64,000 nt of DNA from assembly GCF_008831285.2 (NCBI RefSeq), contig NC_045138.2:12290571-12354570 (forward strand), read 5' to 3'. The DNA is from Nymphaea colorata (lineage: Eukaryota > Streptophyta > Magnoliopsida > Nymphaeales > Nymphaeaceae). A program made the position numbers and the translations under genes. The notes beneath the pieces were generated by a model. It was given only the letters and a program-made list of their open reading frames with translations, was not told the origin of the DNA and did not search any database. Numbering within the stretch: the first letter of the stretch is position 1; every line of letters starts with the position of its first letter. This document shows positions 23,260 through 37,479 of this stretch, one piece after another.

Positions 23260-26200
23260 TGAAAAACCTAAATTTTTTCATGCACTAAAATGACTATTTT
23301 ACACATGTTCCATCTGTTTTTATTTTTGTTTCTAAAACAATTTGCAGCTTGTTTGGTTTGTGAGTCTATAACTGTTAGACCATCCCCAATAGGATTACCA
23401 TTATCCCAAAGCTAGGAAACCCTAGCCCTTAGGTTAGTGCTAGGAAACTTTTACTATTTTACCCTTAAACCCTAGTAAACCTTTGAAAAAACCTTAATTG
23501 AGTACATTGACCTCAACCAACCCATTTGCAGCCTCTAGTTAGGTCACGTGGCATTCATTTTTGGTTTGTTGGCATTTTTTCTTGCCCATTTTAATTTAAA
23601 GCAACTCAATTGAACTCAGTGGGCCTCATTTCATAAAAACTGGCAAGTTTTTAGTCTCACTTTTCGTCCTCAGCTGAAACCAAGCCTAAGCCTATTCCTT
23701 GTAGTCTATCTAGCCTAACTTTACTGGTCATGTAGTAGAATTGCCAAATTTTGGTTCTATTGAGTTCAGACTGTAAAAGGGCAGGTCACCCAACTACCAA
23801 TTTTATCAGTTTCAGTCCAATTCCACCGTAGTTAGGTTGAAAAGACCAAACCTATAGCCTATTAGTCATGCTAAGAATAACTTAACCATAAGTTATTTCC
23901 AGTTAGTTCATTCCCAATTTAGTTTGATTGAGTTTCCAAGATATTTGAAAGTCAATGCCCTATTGTCTGACACTTCATTTCTAATGAATGTACTAAATTT
24001 CCTCATCATTCTATCATGTTCGCCCCTGCCAAGCAAGATAACTTCTTCATGAGTTCTTCTAACCTTCCTTTTCTTGATTTAAATTGCATTATCTATGATG
24101 AAGTAATTCCAATTCAACAAATTCTCTAATCTTATCTACTTCATTCACTTAGTCATTTACTCTTATTTATGTCTAAAGCTTGTTCAAGCTTGATTTTCAT
24201 GGGACTTTCTTATCTATCAATTGATAACAGTCCTCACATGACTGACCTAGGTGCCTTTAGCTCAGGACTCCAAAATTCAAACAGAACCAACCAAATTGGC
24301 CTTTTTCCCCATTTTGACCTTAACCTTTCCATTTCTTTTTCATCCACATGTCGTGATTATGTCGTGATTAACACACGACCCTTTGAACATACCACACAAC
24401 ATTTTTCAAATCTTGTTTGAACCAGGTTATGATCTATGATGTGGCACTTAACCCTTCCAAATTTGGAGACCAAATTCGACTGGTCACTATTTGAGGTAGG
24501 TCCAACCTAATGTAGCTCAAGAAACCTCAACCTATCCAAAATAGCCGTGATAAGGCCCACAAACCCCAATTTTTAGAATCCTACCATAGTAGGTCCTATG
24601 AATCTTGATTTTTAAAACCTATCATAAACAGCTCCGGGAAGCCCATAGATCCTAGTTGAACCAAACTTGCTAGAGGTATCTCTAGTAAGACCTGTAAATC
24701 CTAATTGAACCAATCCTGCCAGAAATAGCCTCAGCAAGACCCACATATCCTATTTTAACCATACTTGCTAAAAATAGCCTCTGTTGGTACTGCAGATCCC
24801 AATTCAATCAAAGTCATCAAATTTAGTTCCATAAAACCCATTCAAGCCAATCTACCTATACATGCCTGATTTGGATTACGGTGGGGCCCACTGAACTCAA
24901 TTTTTTGAAACCTACCTGATTTAGAGCATCATGATAATTTCCAACCATTTCAATAAAGATTGAACCTGGGTCATCCCACTAAACCTCTTTTGCTAGTGCA
25001 GATTTGGTCAATTCAGCTTAGGTCACCTAGTCTTGCCTAAAATAACTTTCCCCTACTCCAAGACTAGTTGAGCCCAGTCTCACCTTGCCTTCTGCCCACT
25101 TCAATTTCCAACCCAGTAAGCTTAAACCTACTGTACCCAGTTCCTGAAACCAGTTTCAGCTTGACAAGGTTTGGTCAATTTAACCTAATTTTACTAAAAT
25201 ATGTTGTAGTTTGACAAGAAGTTGACTTAGGCTCAGTCAACTGAACCTTGTTCACTCAAACTACTTCTAGTTTGACCTGATCGATCCAGACTTAGTCAAA
25301 CAGATGTAGACCAAACCTACTTGGATTAGTGGGACCCAAGAGGGGGTGTCCCCCATTACAAACCAAACCTGTATCCAGAGTTGCCATTTGGGATCACAAT
25401 TGAATATTCATTTTAGATCTATACCTAACCCAAATCTCCATTGCAGATCTTAATTTGGATATCTAATTCAATATTTTATTTCGATTTTGAGTCCAAATCT
25501 CTTTATCAATTTTAGATCATAATCCAAGATGTATTTGAATCCAAGTCCAAAATCTTAATCATCTAGTTGATGTCACGTGTCATAGAATTAATCAGAACCA
25601 TGGATCTCAAGGTTTAATATTTTCTGAGGCTCTTTATATTACAAATAAGGAAGGAGGTGCCCCCACCCTTTTTCTTCCAAAAGTGTCATTATTTATCATT
25701 ATGAATAGAGTAGAGTGGGGGAGGGGGGATGTCCCTCATAGTTCTAACTCTTTCTTTCTTTCATATACTATATCTCCTCCTTGTTAAGTTTCTAAAGTTA
25801 CCTATATGGCCCATTGATAGCTGTCTCTCTTGTTCTCTCTCAAGTTCAAGAGGCCTTGACACCCCAAGGAGAATCCCTTATGCACATCTAATAGTAAGAG
25901 GGAATGAAGAAGAAGAAGAAGAATAAGAACAAGGAGTAGCCCACATCGAAGGTAGGCCATTCTCTTCTCTCTCTCCCTCTTTTTTCCTCACCATGCATGT
26001 TGCATGAAGTCTCCATAGGCTTCATTCTTTGTTTTGTCTTCTATTTTATGACCATTAATGGGAAGAAGAGTCTACATTTTTAGACAAAGCTCCTTCCCAT
26101 GGTCAAAATGTTGTTTTCTTTTCTACCATTATTTTGTCACTTTCCCTTGTTAGTGGTTATAGTAAAAAGGTTGAAACCACCTATATGGACATTAGCTCCC

Positions 26201-28300
26201 CATGAATCCTTTGGCACAAATCTTTAAACATTTTAATAGTTGTTTTTCATTTGTGTTGTGTGTTATTAATGCTATGGCCATTAAGAAGTGGAGACCACCT
26301 TTATGGATGTGGCTTCCTCTGGGTGAACATGAAATCATTGTTATTTTCTTTATTACATCTCATATCATTCATGATTTTTGGTGGATCTTCAAATTATGGT
26401 CAATATATGATTAACTTAATCCATGCAAAGTTGTTTCATGCATTCAGGTTTGCTTCTTTAGTTTCTACATGTCATGTTTATGTTAACTTTACTTTTGCAT
26501 GCATATGTGTGTTATTTTTGTTTGCTTCATGTGCGATTAGTGTACACATGTTTCATTTCAGGATTTGCAAGTGTTTCACATGTTAATTTTTGGTACTCGT
26601 TAATGTTCTATGTTTTGGGGATCTAGCTTCTTGAGATAAGGTCAAACTCTGTTCTCTAATGAATCCAAATTTGTGCCTAACTAGGATCTATTGTTTCATA
26701 TATCAAGAGTCTGCCCAGGTGATTTCAGGTCCATTCAAATTCATTTAGTTTGATAAATGCTGCCCCAAAGTCAACCGTTTGTTCATGTAACCATCCGAGT
26801 CGTGCTTCCTATTTTTCTGTTTTGCAAAAAACAAAGACTTTAACATCTTGATTCAACACCTAATCTTTGTTTTGGTTTAGATATGCATAGTGTAATGTTT
26901 TGGCCTTTTTTGCTCATGCGTTTAGGTTGTATCATCAAATTTTGTGGTCCGTGAAGCTCATTTTAAACAAATTTCAAGTAGTTTTCAAAAACTAGATCTT
27001 TATGTTATGTTTTCATTACAGATAAGATGTCTATACTTTTCTTTCTTTCTTATTTGCGTTATAGGTTGGATTTTCACATGTTATCCTTGTGGCAGGTATT
27101 CCCAACATGGATTGATAGTTCTTATTTCATTTATGAGGTTTTGGTGAGTCGCATGGACAAGTCCTTCAACATGTTATGCTATACTCCATTCTAGTACAAC
27201 CCATAACAAATTTAACATTTGTTTATCCATTTGTTGTGTGTAGGGGAGTTATTTTTCATGTTCCACTTGGAAATCATGGATGATAACACATCATGTTGCA
27301 CCTATTTGTGCTTTATTATATCACAATATATGACATCATGTCTTCATGCATTCACATAGATTTCTAGGACTTGATTGAGGGAAACAAATGTGTAACTGAG
27401 GGACATTCTCAATGACCTTCTCATGTCATCGAGAAATCCCATATCACGTATATGTTCCAGTTTCTAGTTTTGCTCATTATGTTAATTTCTAGATTAGATC
27501 ACATTGCATGTAGTTTGCTTTTAAGTTGTATTTGTGTGGAAAGGTTTGTCATTCATGCACACACTTGGATTTTCTAATTATTCATGTGTTAGTGATACAC
27601 AAATGCCATCACACATAAGCACCACCCTCTTAGAAACCAATGTGGGTTGGACACTATCAATGTAGTTATTTGGGGATTTATACCTAGAGAAAGTCGAATG
27701 CGTTGGTATCTTCTATGGCATAATTTCAAACAAGCATAATCAATTTCAGCATGTTACAAGGTGGATGTCAACTTTATTTTCAAAATTCAAGTTTTTACCT
27801 TGGTTTCAAATGCTATTTTCAACTTGTCTTCCAAAATTACTTTCCAAAATGTCATTTTCCAGGAATGTTCGAAATTGCTTTAGAACATGTTTTTCAAACT
27901 CATTTAAACTTCAGGATCAATTTTGAAATCATATTCCAATTTTTATTTCCAATCCAATTTCTAAAATGCATGCATCACGTAGATGTAGTTTGAATGCCAT
28001 GACCCCATGATGATTAGGGCATTTTGGGCATGCTATAGCTGATCCCTTGAGGGCCATTTAGTTTTACAAAAGCAATTCAATTTCAAATTTTAAGGACATA
28101 TGAATTACATATCACCTGCTATTTTTTAAGATTGAAATATAACATTGATAAAAGTTAGACATTAAGCATTGTTTTCTAAACCTTTGGTTGGTAACCCATA
28201 GTAAAAGTGATTGGAATGGTCAATCCTAATACCAATAAGATATGTCCTGCCTCTTTTTGAATGGAACAGAGATGAGTATCTTTCATTTTCTCCATCAAGA
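23260..28300 (+). repeat. LTR-like block B1 (diverged Tat-type LTR, plus)
   Basis: Non-coding, about 5 kb, right limit approximate. From 24,420 it matches block B2 (39,191-42,840) in order. It holds a TATA-like region near 25,630, a leader with GAAGAAGAAG and a donor-like GAAG|GTAGGCC at about 25,950, and near 28,180-28,260 a stretch resembling the 3' end of element A LTRs (GGAATGGTCAATCCTAATACC against GGAATGGTTAATCCTTGTACC). About 750 bp near 23,650-24,420 has no counterpart in B2. Position after a minisatellite and polypurine tract suggests a 3' LTR. Confidence 0.55.
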
Positions 28301-29040
28301 TTACATGCAAGTTTTTCCTCTCAAGAAATTTTGCATATAAACACAAGGCATAAAAACTGGGTTCTCTGACTTGTGTGGGTCATCGAACCATACCTCGAGA
28401 TGGATTCACTCAAGTTGTCTGCATGTGCCAAGTTTCATATCAAAACTTCATTGTTTTTCCTTTAAAATCACATTTGTGTAAATCAAAGTTAGGGTAAGCT
28501 AGGAAATAGAGTTGAGTTGTGCACAAATCTCAATCAAATAGAGATTTTAACACAATTTGATGAAGAAACCAAAACTAAACACCATAAAGTTGAGTTGTGC
28601 ACTAAGTGAGATGTCTAGAACTGGACAACCCTTAGTGAAATTGTGAAACCAGAAGTGATTTCAATTAGGGAAGGCTGAACTCGAATTGAGCTGGAACTAA
28701 GCTCAGATCCTACCAAATAAGTCAGAGAGTGACACTATAGAATCAAGCATCTCAGCCTAGAACTGAAATCTAGATTGTAGAACTCAAAGTAACTCAGGTT
28801 TTAGATAGGATACATTGAGGTGATCCTAACTTGAGCTCGACCAGGTCAAAAGGATCTCCTGGTGGTCATGTTCTTCTTCAATGAGCTTCCTTGGGTCAGA
28901 GTGTACTGGTTTACATGTAAACTAGTGAGTTGCCTCTAACAGTTCTTGAAGACATGTAAAGGTGAGAATTACCTAATTCAGCTGTTCCTAGGCCTTTCAT
29001 AGTTAAAGGCAAAAAGGTCATTTGACAAGGTGGTGGCACA
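28301..29040 (-). repeat. Partial LTR-like block E0
   Basis: Resembles the right-hand end of E1 (32,310-32,900) and E2 (62,490-62,650), sharing GAGATGTCTAGAACTGGACA-type sequence and a GGTCATTTGA-AAG motif. Only this end of the block is present. Limits approximate. Confidence 0.45.
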
Positions 29041-29049
29041 CTAGCAGGC

Positions 29050-32000
29050 TCAGACAATTAAAATCAGCAGTAGCTCCATAATATTTTATAGATATATACC
29101 TAGATTAAACCCAATGTTTGTGACATTGACTTGTCAACATAGGTTCCAAGAGAGAAAATTACAATATTTTTTTGTGTGAAACCATTTAAGAGGGAAAATA
29201 CTTTTCAAATAGCTCTTGAATTGAGAGGGGTTGTATTTGATATTAGACACTATGTGAACATGAATTATTCCCTCTCAATTCGTCATTGTTTACAAGCAAA
29301 ATTTTCAACGTTACATATATACTTCAGAAATGGGACAATGAATTACCTATACTCGCCTCTGTTCTCTCATGCAGGAATCCAAAAGATGGGACCCAAACTA
29401 TCAGTACATGTTTTGACTATTCCCAACATGTTTACTATAGATATCAGACCAATGACTAGATATTGTGTTTGACAATCTAGATTCTGAAAGATGATTGTTT
29501 TGAAATATAAATGAATCGTCGTTAATAGGACTTATCATCCAACAAAAACTGAAAATGGTACTTGGTTCATATATGGCTCATCATTGATCCATGCAAATGA
29601 GCTTAACCTAATATATATGCTTATAATTAAGTTATGCATAGTCAAGATCCAGTTTCTAGGGTTTCATAAGACATGACCTAAGAAAATAGATTCAATTCAT
29701 GATCTTAGTTCCACCCGGGAATTCATGGTTGGAAATTTGAGTTACTTGATCTGAGATGCAAATTTGTGATATGGATATACCTAGAGCTTGTGCAATGATT
29801 TAAACATGATTCACTTGGAAATCCATAATATTTGAGTTACTTCATCTAAGATCCAAATTTGCAATAGAGATCAATCTAGAGCTTGTGCAATGATTAAACA
29901 TGACATCCAACGTATTTGGATTCTCTTCCAAATCCAGATTCAATACAAAATTCGCTATTATCATGTCAGGAGATCCAAAATCCAAATTAAAATTCTAAAT
30001 CCAATTTTATTATTTCAGATGTAAATCCGATCCTTAAGATCCAAACTCCTAAACTTGAAATCCATGATACACTTGTGAGTTCTAGGTCCAATTTGATATC
30101 CAAAATCTGAATTCAAGATCCAATCACCAAATCTAGTCTAGGATCCAATATCCTAGGCTCACATCTATATCCAATTGCATTGTGAGGTCTATATCCAAAA
30201 TTTAAGAGTCAACATCAACTTGTTTCAGATCTAGAATCCAATTTAAAAGATATGGCTTCATATTCATGGTTTCAAATAAGATGGTGTTAGGTTTAGACTT
30301 GACTAAGGTGTATTGTATCAACTTCTGGGGCCGCTTTATACTAGGCACTAGAGGACATGGGTGTGGGTCAACTCCAGGTTTAGATCTTGACTAAACATGA
30401 ACCTTGGGTTTTAGAGGACCTGTTATGAGAAGCTTGATTCAGCAATCATTTTGGAAATTCATGATCAATAAGGTGCACTTAATTAGATGTCAGCCTAAAA
30501 TTGGCTTATTCATCTACACAAATATACCATCAAGAGCCCATCATTCACCTCATTCATTATAAATTATAATTAAAATGTGCATGTGCATTATGTAAATCAA
30601 GTATGCATGCTTACATCTATGCATGATATGATTAACTTGACTTGGACACTCTATGAAACATGCATGAAATACAACATGAAATTAAAGATTGAAATTAAAA
30701 CTGAAATTAAATAAGATAAAGGAAATGATTGACATACCTGATCTCTACACCTAGTTTAGAGATAAAAAAAATAAGCTATCCACAGAAGTAGGGAAATAAT
30801 AAGACTGCAGATGCTTAAGGCAAAATTAAAACTATCATAAACTAAAATAGTTAATAAACTAAAATAAGAATGTAAAAGTAGAAAAAGGAAAACTTGGATG
30901 CTGTCCAAGAAGCCACAAACAAAAGAAAAAAACTAGAAATAAGAAAAAAAAAAGAGGAAAGAAAAAATTACATGACTTGGACATCCCTGAAGCTTGAGCC
31001 CTCTTTTTGTGCACGAGCCTGGTTCTCCAAGACCGAGCTTGGTGAGCCTGGCTTATCACTACCAATAACTGAACCAAGGACCTGATTTACACTCTAAATA
31101 AACTTTCACTAGATTTACTATGCTCTCTTGAGTTTTGAAGGTTGTTCCTTAGGGAGATGAGTTCCCCTTTTATTGGCACTTGGTAGAGAGGATTTCTTTC
31201 CTCCCATCAATATGGGACTAAATTTTGGGCCTCAAAATTTGTGCCCGTGAACCATGTATTAAGCACAAAAATCTTGCATTATATCATGAATATTTTGGGT
31301 TTAAACAGTATTTTGCTCATTTTATGTTCAATTGTGCATGAAAATCAGTTTTGATTGAAGAAGATGATTTGCAGATAATTCTGCACTGTTCATGTAAGAG
31401 ACTAACACAGTTCTTGTTAACATGTTGCATGGACTATGATATTGAGATAGAATATTGACATGGAACCTTGTATAAAATTAAGACATATATATGTCACCAA
31501 TATGCATGTGTCCAAGTTCATTCAATCCAAATCATGGAACTAGACATGACTTTGTGATCCAGAGCAAGTTTTGGATCCAAAAAAAAGATTCTAGAAAATG
31601 AATCTAGACGTGGCACGTGATCTGAAGTGGAGATCTGCAACATAAATCTGACTTGAGATCCAAACCTTAAGTAGATATGAATTACATATCTAGAAATTGA
31701 TCTATAGATCTGGATAGAAATGGTTGGATTTGGGGTGCCCTGACTTGACTGACTCTAGGCTAGTTGGGTTTAGATTTAGTCAGTGCATTGATGACTTGGG
31801 GTAGGTTCAGGTTTTTAGTAAGTCTAGACTTAAGCTAGATGCAAGTTCAACTAGGGTTAATTGAGTAGGCTCAATATGTTCAATCAAACTTGAATCAGCC
31901 ACAGGATGGGTGCATGCAGCTTTCTAACTTAGACACATGTAGTTCTAACTTATGTTCATGAAGAAACAATGCATGTATGGAAAATGGACAGTTCTGCCTC

Positions 32001-33050
32001 TAGCATAGAAACTAGTCCTACACGTCATGTGGGTAGACCAACTACACCAGGACGTGAGTGAGATTCAGTTCCAAGGGCATGCTGGGTTCCAGGTGAAAAT
32101 TCCATTGTTTGCCTCTTAAAAAATGTATCTTGTCTAGACTAACATGGATCAAAATTACACATTTAGAATAATCGTGAACGGCAAAATAGGAAAACAAGAT
32201 CTGAGAAACATCAACCCAAACTGAACTCAGAAATATTCTATTCAAGTGTATCTGATCACAACAATATGAAGAAAATGAGAAACTAATTCTTGAATTGATA
32301 AAAAATGAGCTCATAAGTTGAGCTCCACTCTAAGTAACATGTCTAGAACTGGACAACCTTAGTGCATAGGTATAAATGAAATGGAGCTCAATGCAGGATG
32401 AATTAACTTGAATGGAGTTAAGAATACTCAAATCCTATACTAGAAAACATGGTTCCAGCTTAGTACAAGCTGAATTGTTTTGGTTGAGCTGAAGTTGAGC
32501 TCAAAACTTGCTAAAAGAATGAGAGTGACTTTGTGCTTATCAGAGCAATTGCTCTAGAAATGAAACTTGAAACTTGGAGCCAAAATAAACATTGAAAATA
32601 CATAGATCACACTGAGAGGACCCTAGCTTGTGCTCAGCCAAGTCTGAGATAATCTTAGTGAGCTATACATGACAAGTGACTTGAGTTAGAGTGAGCTAGT
32701 CTGAGCTAAAGAAAAGCTAGCATGTTGATTATAACAATTCATGTAGCCTTGTAAGGTTATGACTACTCTGACTAAGCTGGTTTTGGCAATTTTTTGAGTT
32801 CCTGAAGGTTTTTTAAGATTTAGGGCAAAATAGGAAGATTCAAGGGAAAAATGGTCATTTGAAAAGACTTGCTGACTTGGCAGCTCTAGCTTTGCTTGTT
32901 CTTGAGGTTAGGTACCTAAATGATATAAGTTTATCCTCTGTTTAGGAGGACAGCCCCTTTAGAGTTAAAATGCTTGTAGAAAACCTACTAAAAACTACAC
33001 TGTGAGGGTAAAATGGTCATTTGTATGTATGAAAAAAGTTTGTGATTACA
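29050..33050 (-). repeat. LTR-like block E1 (minus)
   Basis: Non-coding. The right end reads GTGATTACA, which is TGTAATCAC on the minus strand, the same start as the LTRs of element A. Several stretches match E2 in order, for example 29,350-29,460 with 60,120-60,230 and 32,030-32,250 with 62,230-62,440. A reversed TATA-like CCCCTTTTATT lies near 31,165. Open frames inside have no domains. It may be the 3' LTR of element C. The left limit is approximate. Confidence 0.5.
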
Positions 33051-34750
33051 AATCTGTTACACTTAGTGGCAAAGACTAAACACAACAAATTTTGAAAAAA
33101 ATAAAATAAAAAGATGCCCTAGTTTGGAAAATGGCTTAATTTGATGAGAGATGCTTGTGTTGAAGTGCTTGTTCAAATCATTGTTTAAAAAATATGCCCT
33201 TGTTTGAAACCAATGTATTGTTGTAAGAGATATTTGTCAAAATATTGCTCAAGAGATTGTTTAAAAGATGTCCTTAGTAGGGAATAAATTGCATGGAAGT
33301 TTTTTGAAGAGTTCATCTTGTGATGTCAAAGCTTCACCCACTTTAAATTTTGTATCCCATAGAGATATGTTGTCCAAGAGTTAGAATTTGCTAGAATCAA
33401 TGACATCAAGCATTGTAATTTCCTTCTATTTCCATGACATGAGGATAGAAAAATTATTTTTGATTTCGTGGGGCATCTTATACGATCAGTCACAATCTTG
33501 ATGTCATCTGGCCATTGGAGACTTTGTGATTTTGGTGGTAAACTTAAGTCCTTATTCTTCAGGCGGACATTCTCTCTTATAAGTTTTTTATTGTCTTTTG
33601 ATTTTTCTTGTGACTTAGCAATTTTGGCTTCTTTTCTTTTCAACTCTTTGATTTTCGTTGACTTTTTTATATCCTTCTTTTGCTAGGGAATAATATCTCA
33701 CTACCCCATAGGCTACCCCAAAGCTCCATTACTTTGTTGGTTGTCCATAGTCCAGTCATGTGTAGTGTCATGCCTCTCGTTATTTTCTACTAAACTCATG
33801 TTGTGAACTTCAGGCTGAAAGCTCTAATACCAGCTGGCCTGGGGTAACAAGAGTAGAACATCTGTTAAACTTACTCAAGTTTATAAGACTTTGAAGGACA
33901 TAACTAATCAGATGTTTATAAGTCACATAACTTCATAGAACGGGTGCAAATCAAGCTTTAGATTTACCTGATACTCTCAAATACTGACCTATAAGAACAT
34001 CTATGTTTGCCGCAAGCCTATCTCTCAATGCTCATTTGCAATGTCAAACCTGGTTAGCTCATATTAGTTTAAGTCATTATTTTGACACAGATTTTACATG
34101 GTTTTTGCATCTGATTGGTCATAAAAGCTAGTGACATTTTCTAAATTTTGACTTCCTCCATTTTAGGGGATGTTTCTCACAGTTTATATCATAATCTTGT
34201 CAGGATTCATCTCTTCAAACATGTTTATCATGATTATAAATTATCATTCTAATGACATTGACAAGTTCTCATCAAGGTATGAACAATGAAAGTTCATGAT
34301 GTTGTCTCATCAAACGACACTTCAAAATTCATCTTGGAATTTCATTTTTAGGATTTTTGGTATGAGTGCTTGTATAATTTTGGTGTGTGCATGTATGTAT
34401 ACCTATACAGTTATAGATGTATGTCTACTTGTAAATGCTTGTACTCTTATAAATACTTTCATGCTTGGGCTCATGTAAATGCATGTGTACTTCTAAATAC
34501 TTGTGTTTCTAAGTGTAGAATTTACACTTGTGGGTTATCGTGTTCATTTGCCTGGGTACCTGTGAACTTGTTAGCTTGTAACGGCAGGTAGATGTTGATT
34601 CATGCTTTTAAGAGATCCTTGTGAGTTTAAAATTCCTTAGAATTTTCTCTTGGGGTTTGAAACTTGTGGGCATTATGAAATTCTTGATGTTTTCCTGAAA
34701 TTTTCTTCTTATTCAAAAAATGATTACCAAAACAAATGTTCTGAAATATC
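33051..34750 (-). other. Mosaic element remnants between E1 and the integrase
   Basis: 33,326-33,810 (minus) reads as a Lys/Glu-rich, coiled-coil-like gag-leader remnant (33,643-33,326 is open) preceded by CTGGTATTAGAGCT at about 33,833-33,820, which looks like a Met-tRNA-type primer site. 34,100-34,750 resembles the right part of B2 (about 41,900-42,840), including a TG-rich stretch of GCTTGTATG repeats. How these pieces joined is not clear. Confidence 0.3.
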
Positions 34751-37020
34751 TTTGTAATGTCTTTCTATTCCATTTTTCATGTTCTAAAAAAGATGCCCCA
34801 ACATGAGGGCAGCAATGAGAACGTTGAGGTCAAATGAGAGAGAGAAAAAGAGATGAGTCTGGTCATTAAAAGAATATATTTCATTGGGGATAGGTACATT
34901 GAAGTTATATTAAAAAGGAAAAATCTTCAAATGAAGAACATTTATAAGATTTGGCAGTTCAGCTCCATTGGCATTAGTCAACCTATAAGAGTTTGCAAGG
35001 AGGACTTCCTTGATCACGTAAAGACCATTCCAATTTGAGCCCACTTTCTATGTGGATGATGCTTCCATAGAATAGAATATTTGAGAGCCATTTTTTTTCC
35101 TTTGAACGTGTGCTCTATGATAGACTTAACATAATGTCGAGTCACTCTCTATCGATAGGATTTTGCATGTTTTGTTACTTGCAACTTTTCATCCAAGAGA
35201 TCCAATTGTACCATTATCTACCTTTGCTAATGCACAATTCAACTAAAGATTTGGCCTTTGAAAATGATTGATGGGAAATTCAACTAAAGACACACACTTC
35301 AATGTAGAATATTGTACAAATAATGGCAAGACAACATCCATTCCATATACAAATTCAGCATGAGTAGGATTGGTGGGAGTTCGAATGGTGGATCTCTAAG
35401 CCTAGAATGCATCATGAATCTTCTTGTATTAGTTGTGGCTTGTTTCCAAGATCATTTTCAATATTCTGATTAGAATCCTATTGGTGAATTTGCTGACCAT
35501 TTCCTTGAAAATAATATGCAACATAGAAGTGATGCTTGATCCTAAACTTGGTATAGAAACCCCTTAGCCTTTCATTCTTGAACTGAGTACTGTTGTCTGA
35601 GACAATGTCATGTGGCACTTCAAATCTTCACATGATGTCCTTATAGATGAATAATACAACATGTTTTGTCTCTATAATTATGATAGTGACATCTTCAACC
35701 GACTTGGTAAAGTATTTTGTCACCACCAAGAAGTATTTGTGTCTATTAGAAGCAGATCGGTTAATGGGATCCACCACATTGAATGTCTGCATAGAAAAGA
35801 GTCATGGCGATACTATTGAATGTAAAGAGACCACCAGTACGTGATTTGAATTGCCTTGCATCTGGCATTTGAGGTATCTCTTAACATGCTTTGTAATGTC
35901 ATTCTATTCCATTTTTCATGTTCTAAAAAAGATGCCCCAACATGAGGGCAGCAATGAGAACGTTGAGGTCATAAGAGAGAGAAAAAGAGATAAGTCTGGT
36001 CCTTGAAAGAATATATTTCGTTGGGGATAGGTACATGGAAGTTATACTAAAAAAAATTCTTCAAGTGAAGAACATTTATAAGATTTGACAGTTCGGCTCC
36101 ATTGGCATTAGTCAACCTGTAAGAGTTTGCAAGGAGGACTCTCTTGATCACGTAAAGACCATTCCAATTCGGGGCTACTTTCTATGTGAATGATGTTTCC
36201 ATAGTATAGAATTTGAGAACCATTTTGTTTTCTTTGAACTTGTGCTCTATGATAGACTTATCATAATGTCAGTCACTCATTATCGATAGGATTTTGCTTG
36301 TTTTGTTATTTGCAATCTCTTTCCATCCAAGAGATCCAATTGTGCCATTGTCTTTGGTAATGAGAAATACAACTAAAGATTTGGCCTTTAAAAATGATCA
36401 ATGGAAAATTCAACTAAAGACACGCATTTCAATGTAGACTTTTGTACATATAGTGGCAAGACAACATCCATCCCATATACAAGTTCAGCATGATTAGGAT
36501 TGGTGGGAGTTCTAAAGGTGGATTTGTAAGCCTAGAGTGTATCATCAATCTTCTTGTATTAGTTGTGGCTTGTTTCCAAGATTATTTTCAATATTCTGAT
36601 CAGAATCCTATTGGTATATTTGCTGACCATTTCCTTGAAGATACTATGCAACATAGAAGTGATGCTTGATCCAAAACTTGGTATAGAAACCCATCACCCT
36701 TTCATTCTTGAACTGAGTACTGTTGTCTAAGACAATGTCATGTGGCACTTCAAATCATCACATGATGTTCTTATCAATGAATAATACAACATGTTGTTCT
36801 CTACAATTATGAGAGTGACAACTTCAACCGACTTGGTAAAGTATTTTGTCACTGCCAAGAAGTACTTATGTCAATTAGATGCAAATGGGTTAATGGGACC
36901 CACCACATTGAATGTCTGCACAGAAAAGAGTCATGGTGATACTATTGAATGTAAAGATACCACCAGTATGTGATTTGAATTGCCTTGCATCTAGCATTTG
37001 AGGCATCTCTTCACATGCTT
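34751..37020. repeat. 1,139-bp tandem duplication inside the element C integrase
   Basis: Copy 1 is 34,751-35,889 and copy 2 is 35,890 to about 37,020, both starting TTTGTAATGTC. They look above 90% identical by eye. The junction overlaps at CATGCTT/TTGTA. Each copy holds a damaged integrase core on the minus strand. Confidence 0.9.
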
Positions 37021-37270
37021 GTACATGGTTGACCAATAGTAGCATGTTCTGATTAACTGCTCCAGTAGGGTTTGGTTGCTCTCATGGCCATTCAAAATCC
37101 CTTCATGTGCCTGCTTGATTACTTCTTGTATTTCGACCTTGTCTAAGCATTGTGAGTATTTTGAATTGAAGCTTCTCCTGTACAAGGCTTTGGGTAAGAT
37201 AAAATACCTTATGGGTAGCTCATTGTTCTTTCTTAGTATCTTAGAAGGAAATTCTTTTGTCTCCATGTAC
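34800..37270 (-). pseudogene. Integrase of element C, partly duplicated
   Basis: The zinc-finger part is open at 37,266-36,991, with HEGILNGHESN, the aromatic CYYWSTM and the CLKC pair (H-H-C-C). The core follows leftward and occurs twice: motifs HKYFLVVTKYFTKSVE and VPHDIVSDNSTQFKN (second catalytic Asp) are readable near 35,760-35,500 with equivalents in the other copy. Many stops. The integrase joins element cDNA into chromosomes; this one is dead. Confidence 0.75.
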
Positions 37271-37479
37271 TCCTTAATACTTTGATAGCATGTTTCTTGG
37301 GCTCAACTTGATGAACTTCTTCTTGAGCTTTGGAAGTTGGTTGAGTGAATCTCTCAATTTTGAAAGATCTACATGACTCTACTTTCTTGAATGTAATGAT
37401 TGATTGTTGATTGGCTAGACCATCAACAAATTGAGTAAACTCCCTTTAGACATGGAATAGTTAGAATTCCTCAAGCCTA

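Noticed and set aside
33820-33835. Primer-binding-site-like GCTCTAATACCAGC (minus) as the start of another copia element
   Set aside because: No matching LTR ends or copia motifs nearby, so it was kept only as a low-confidence part of the mosaic region.
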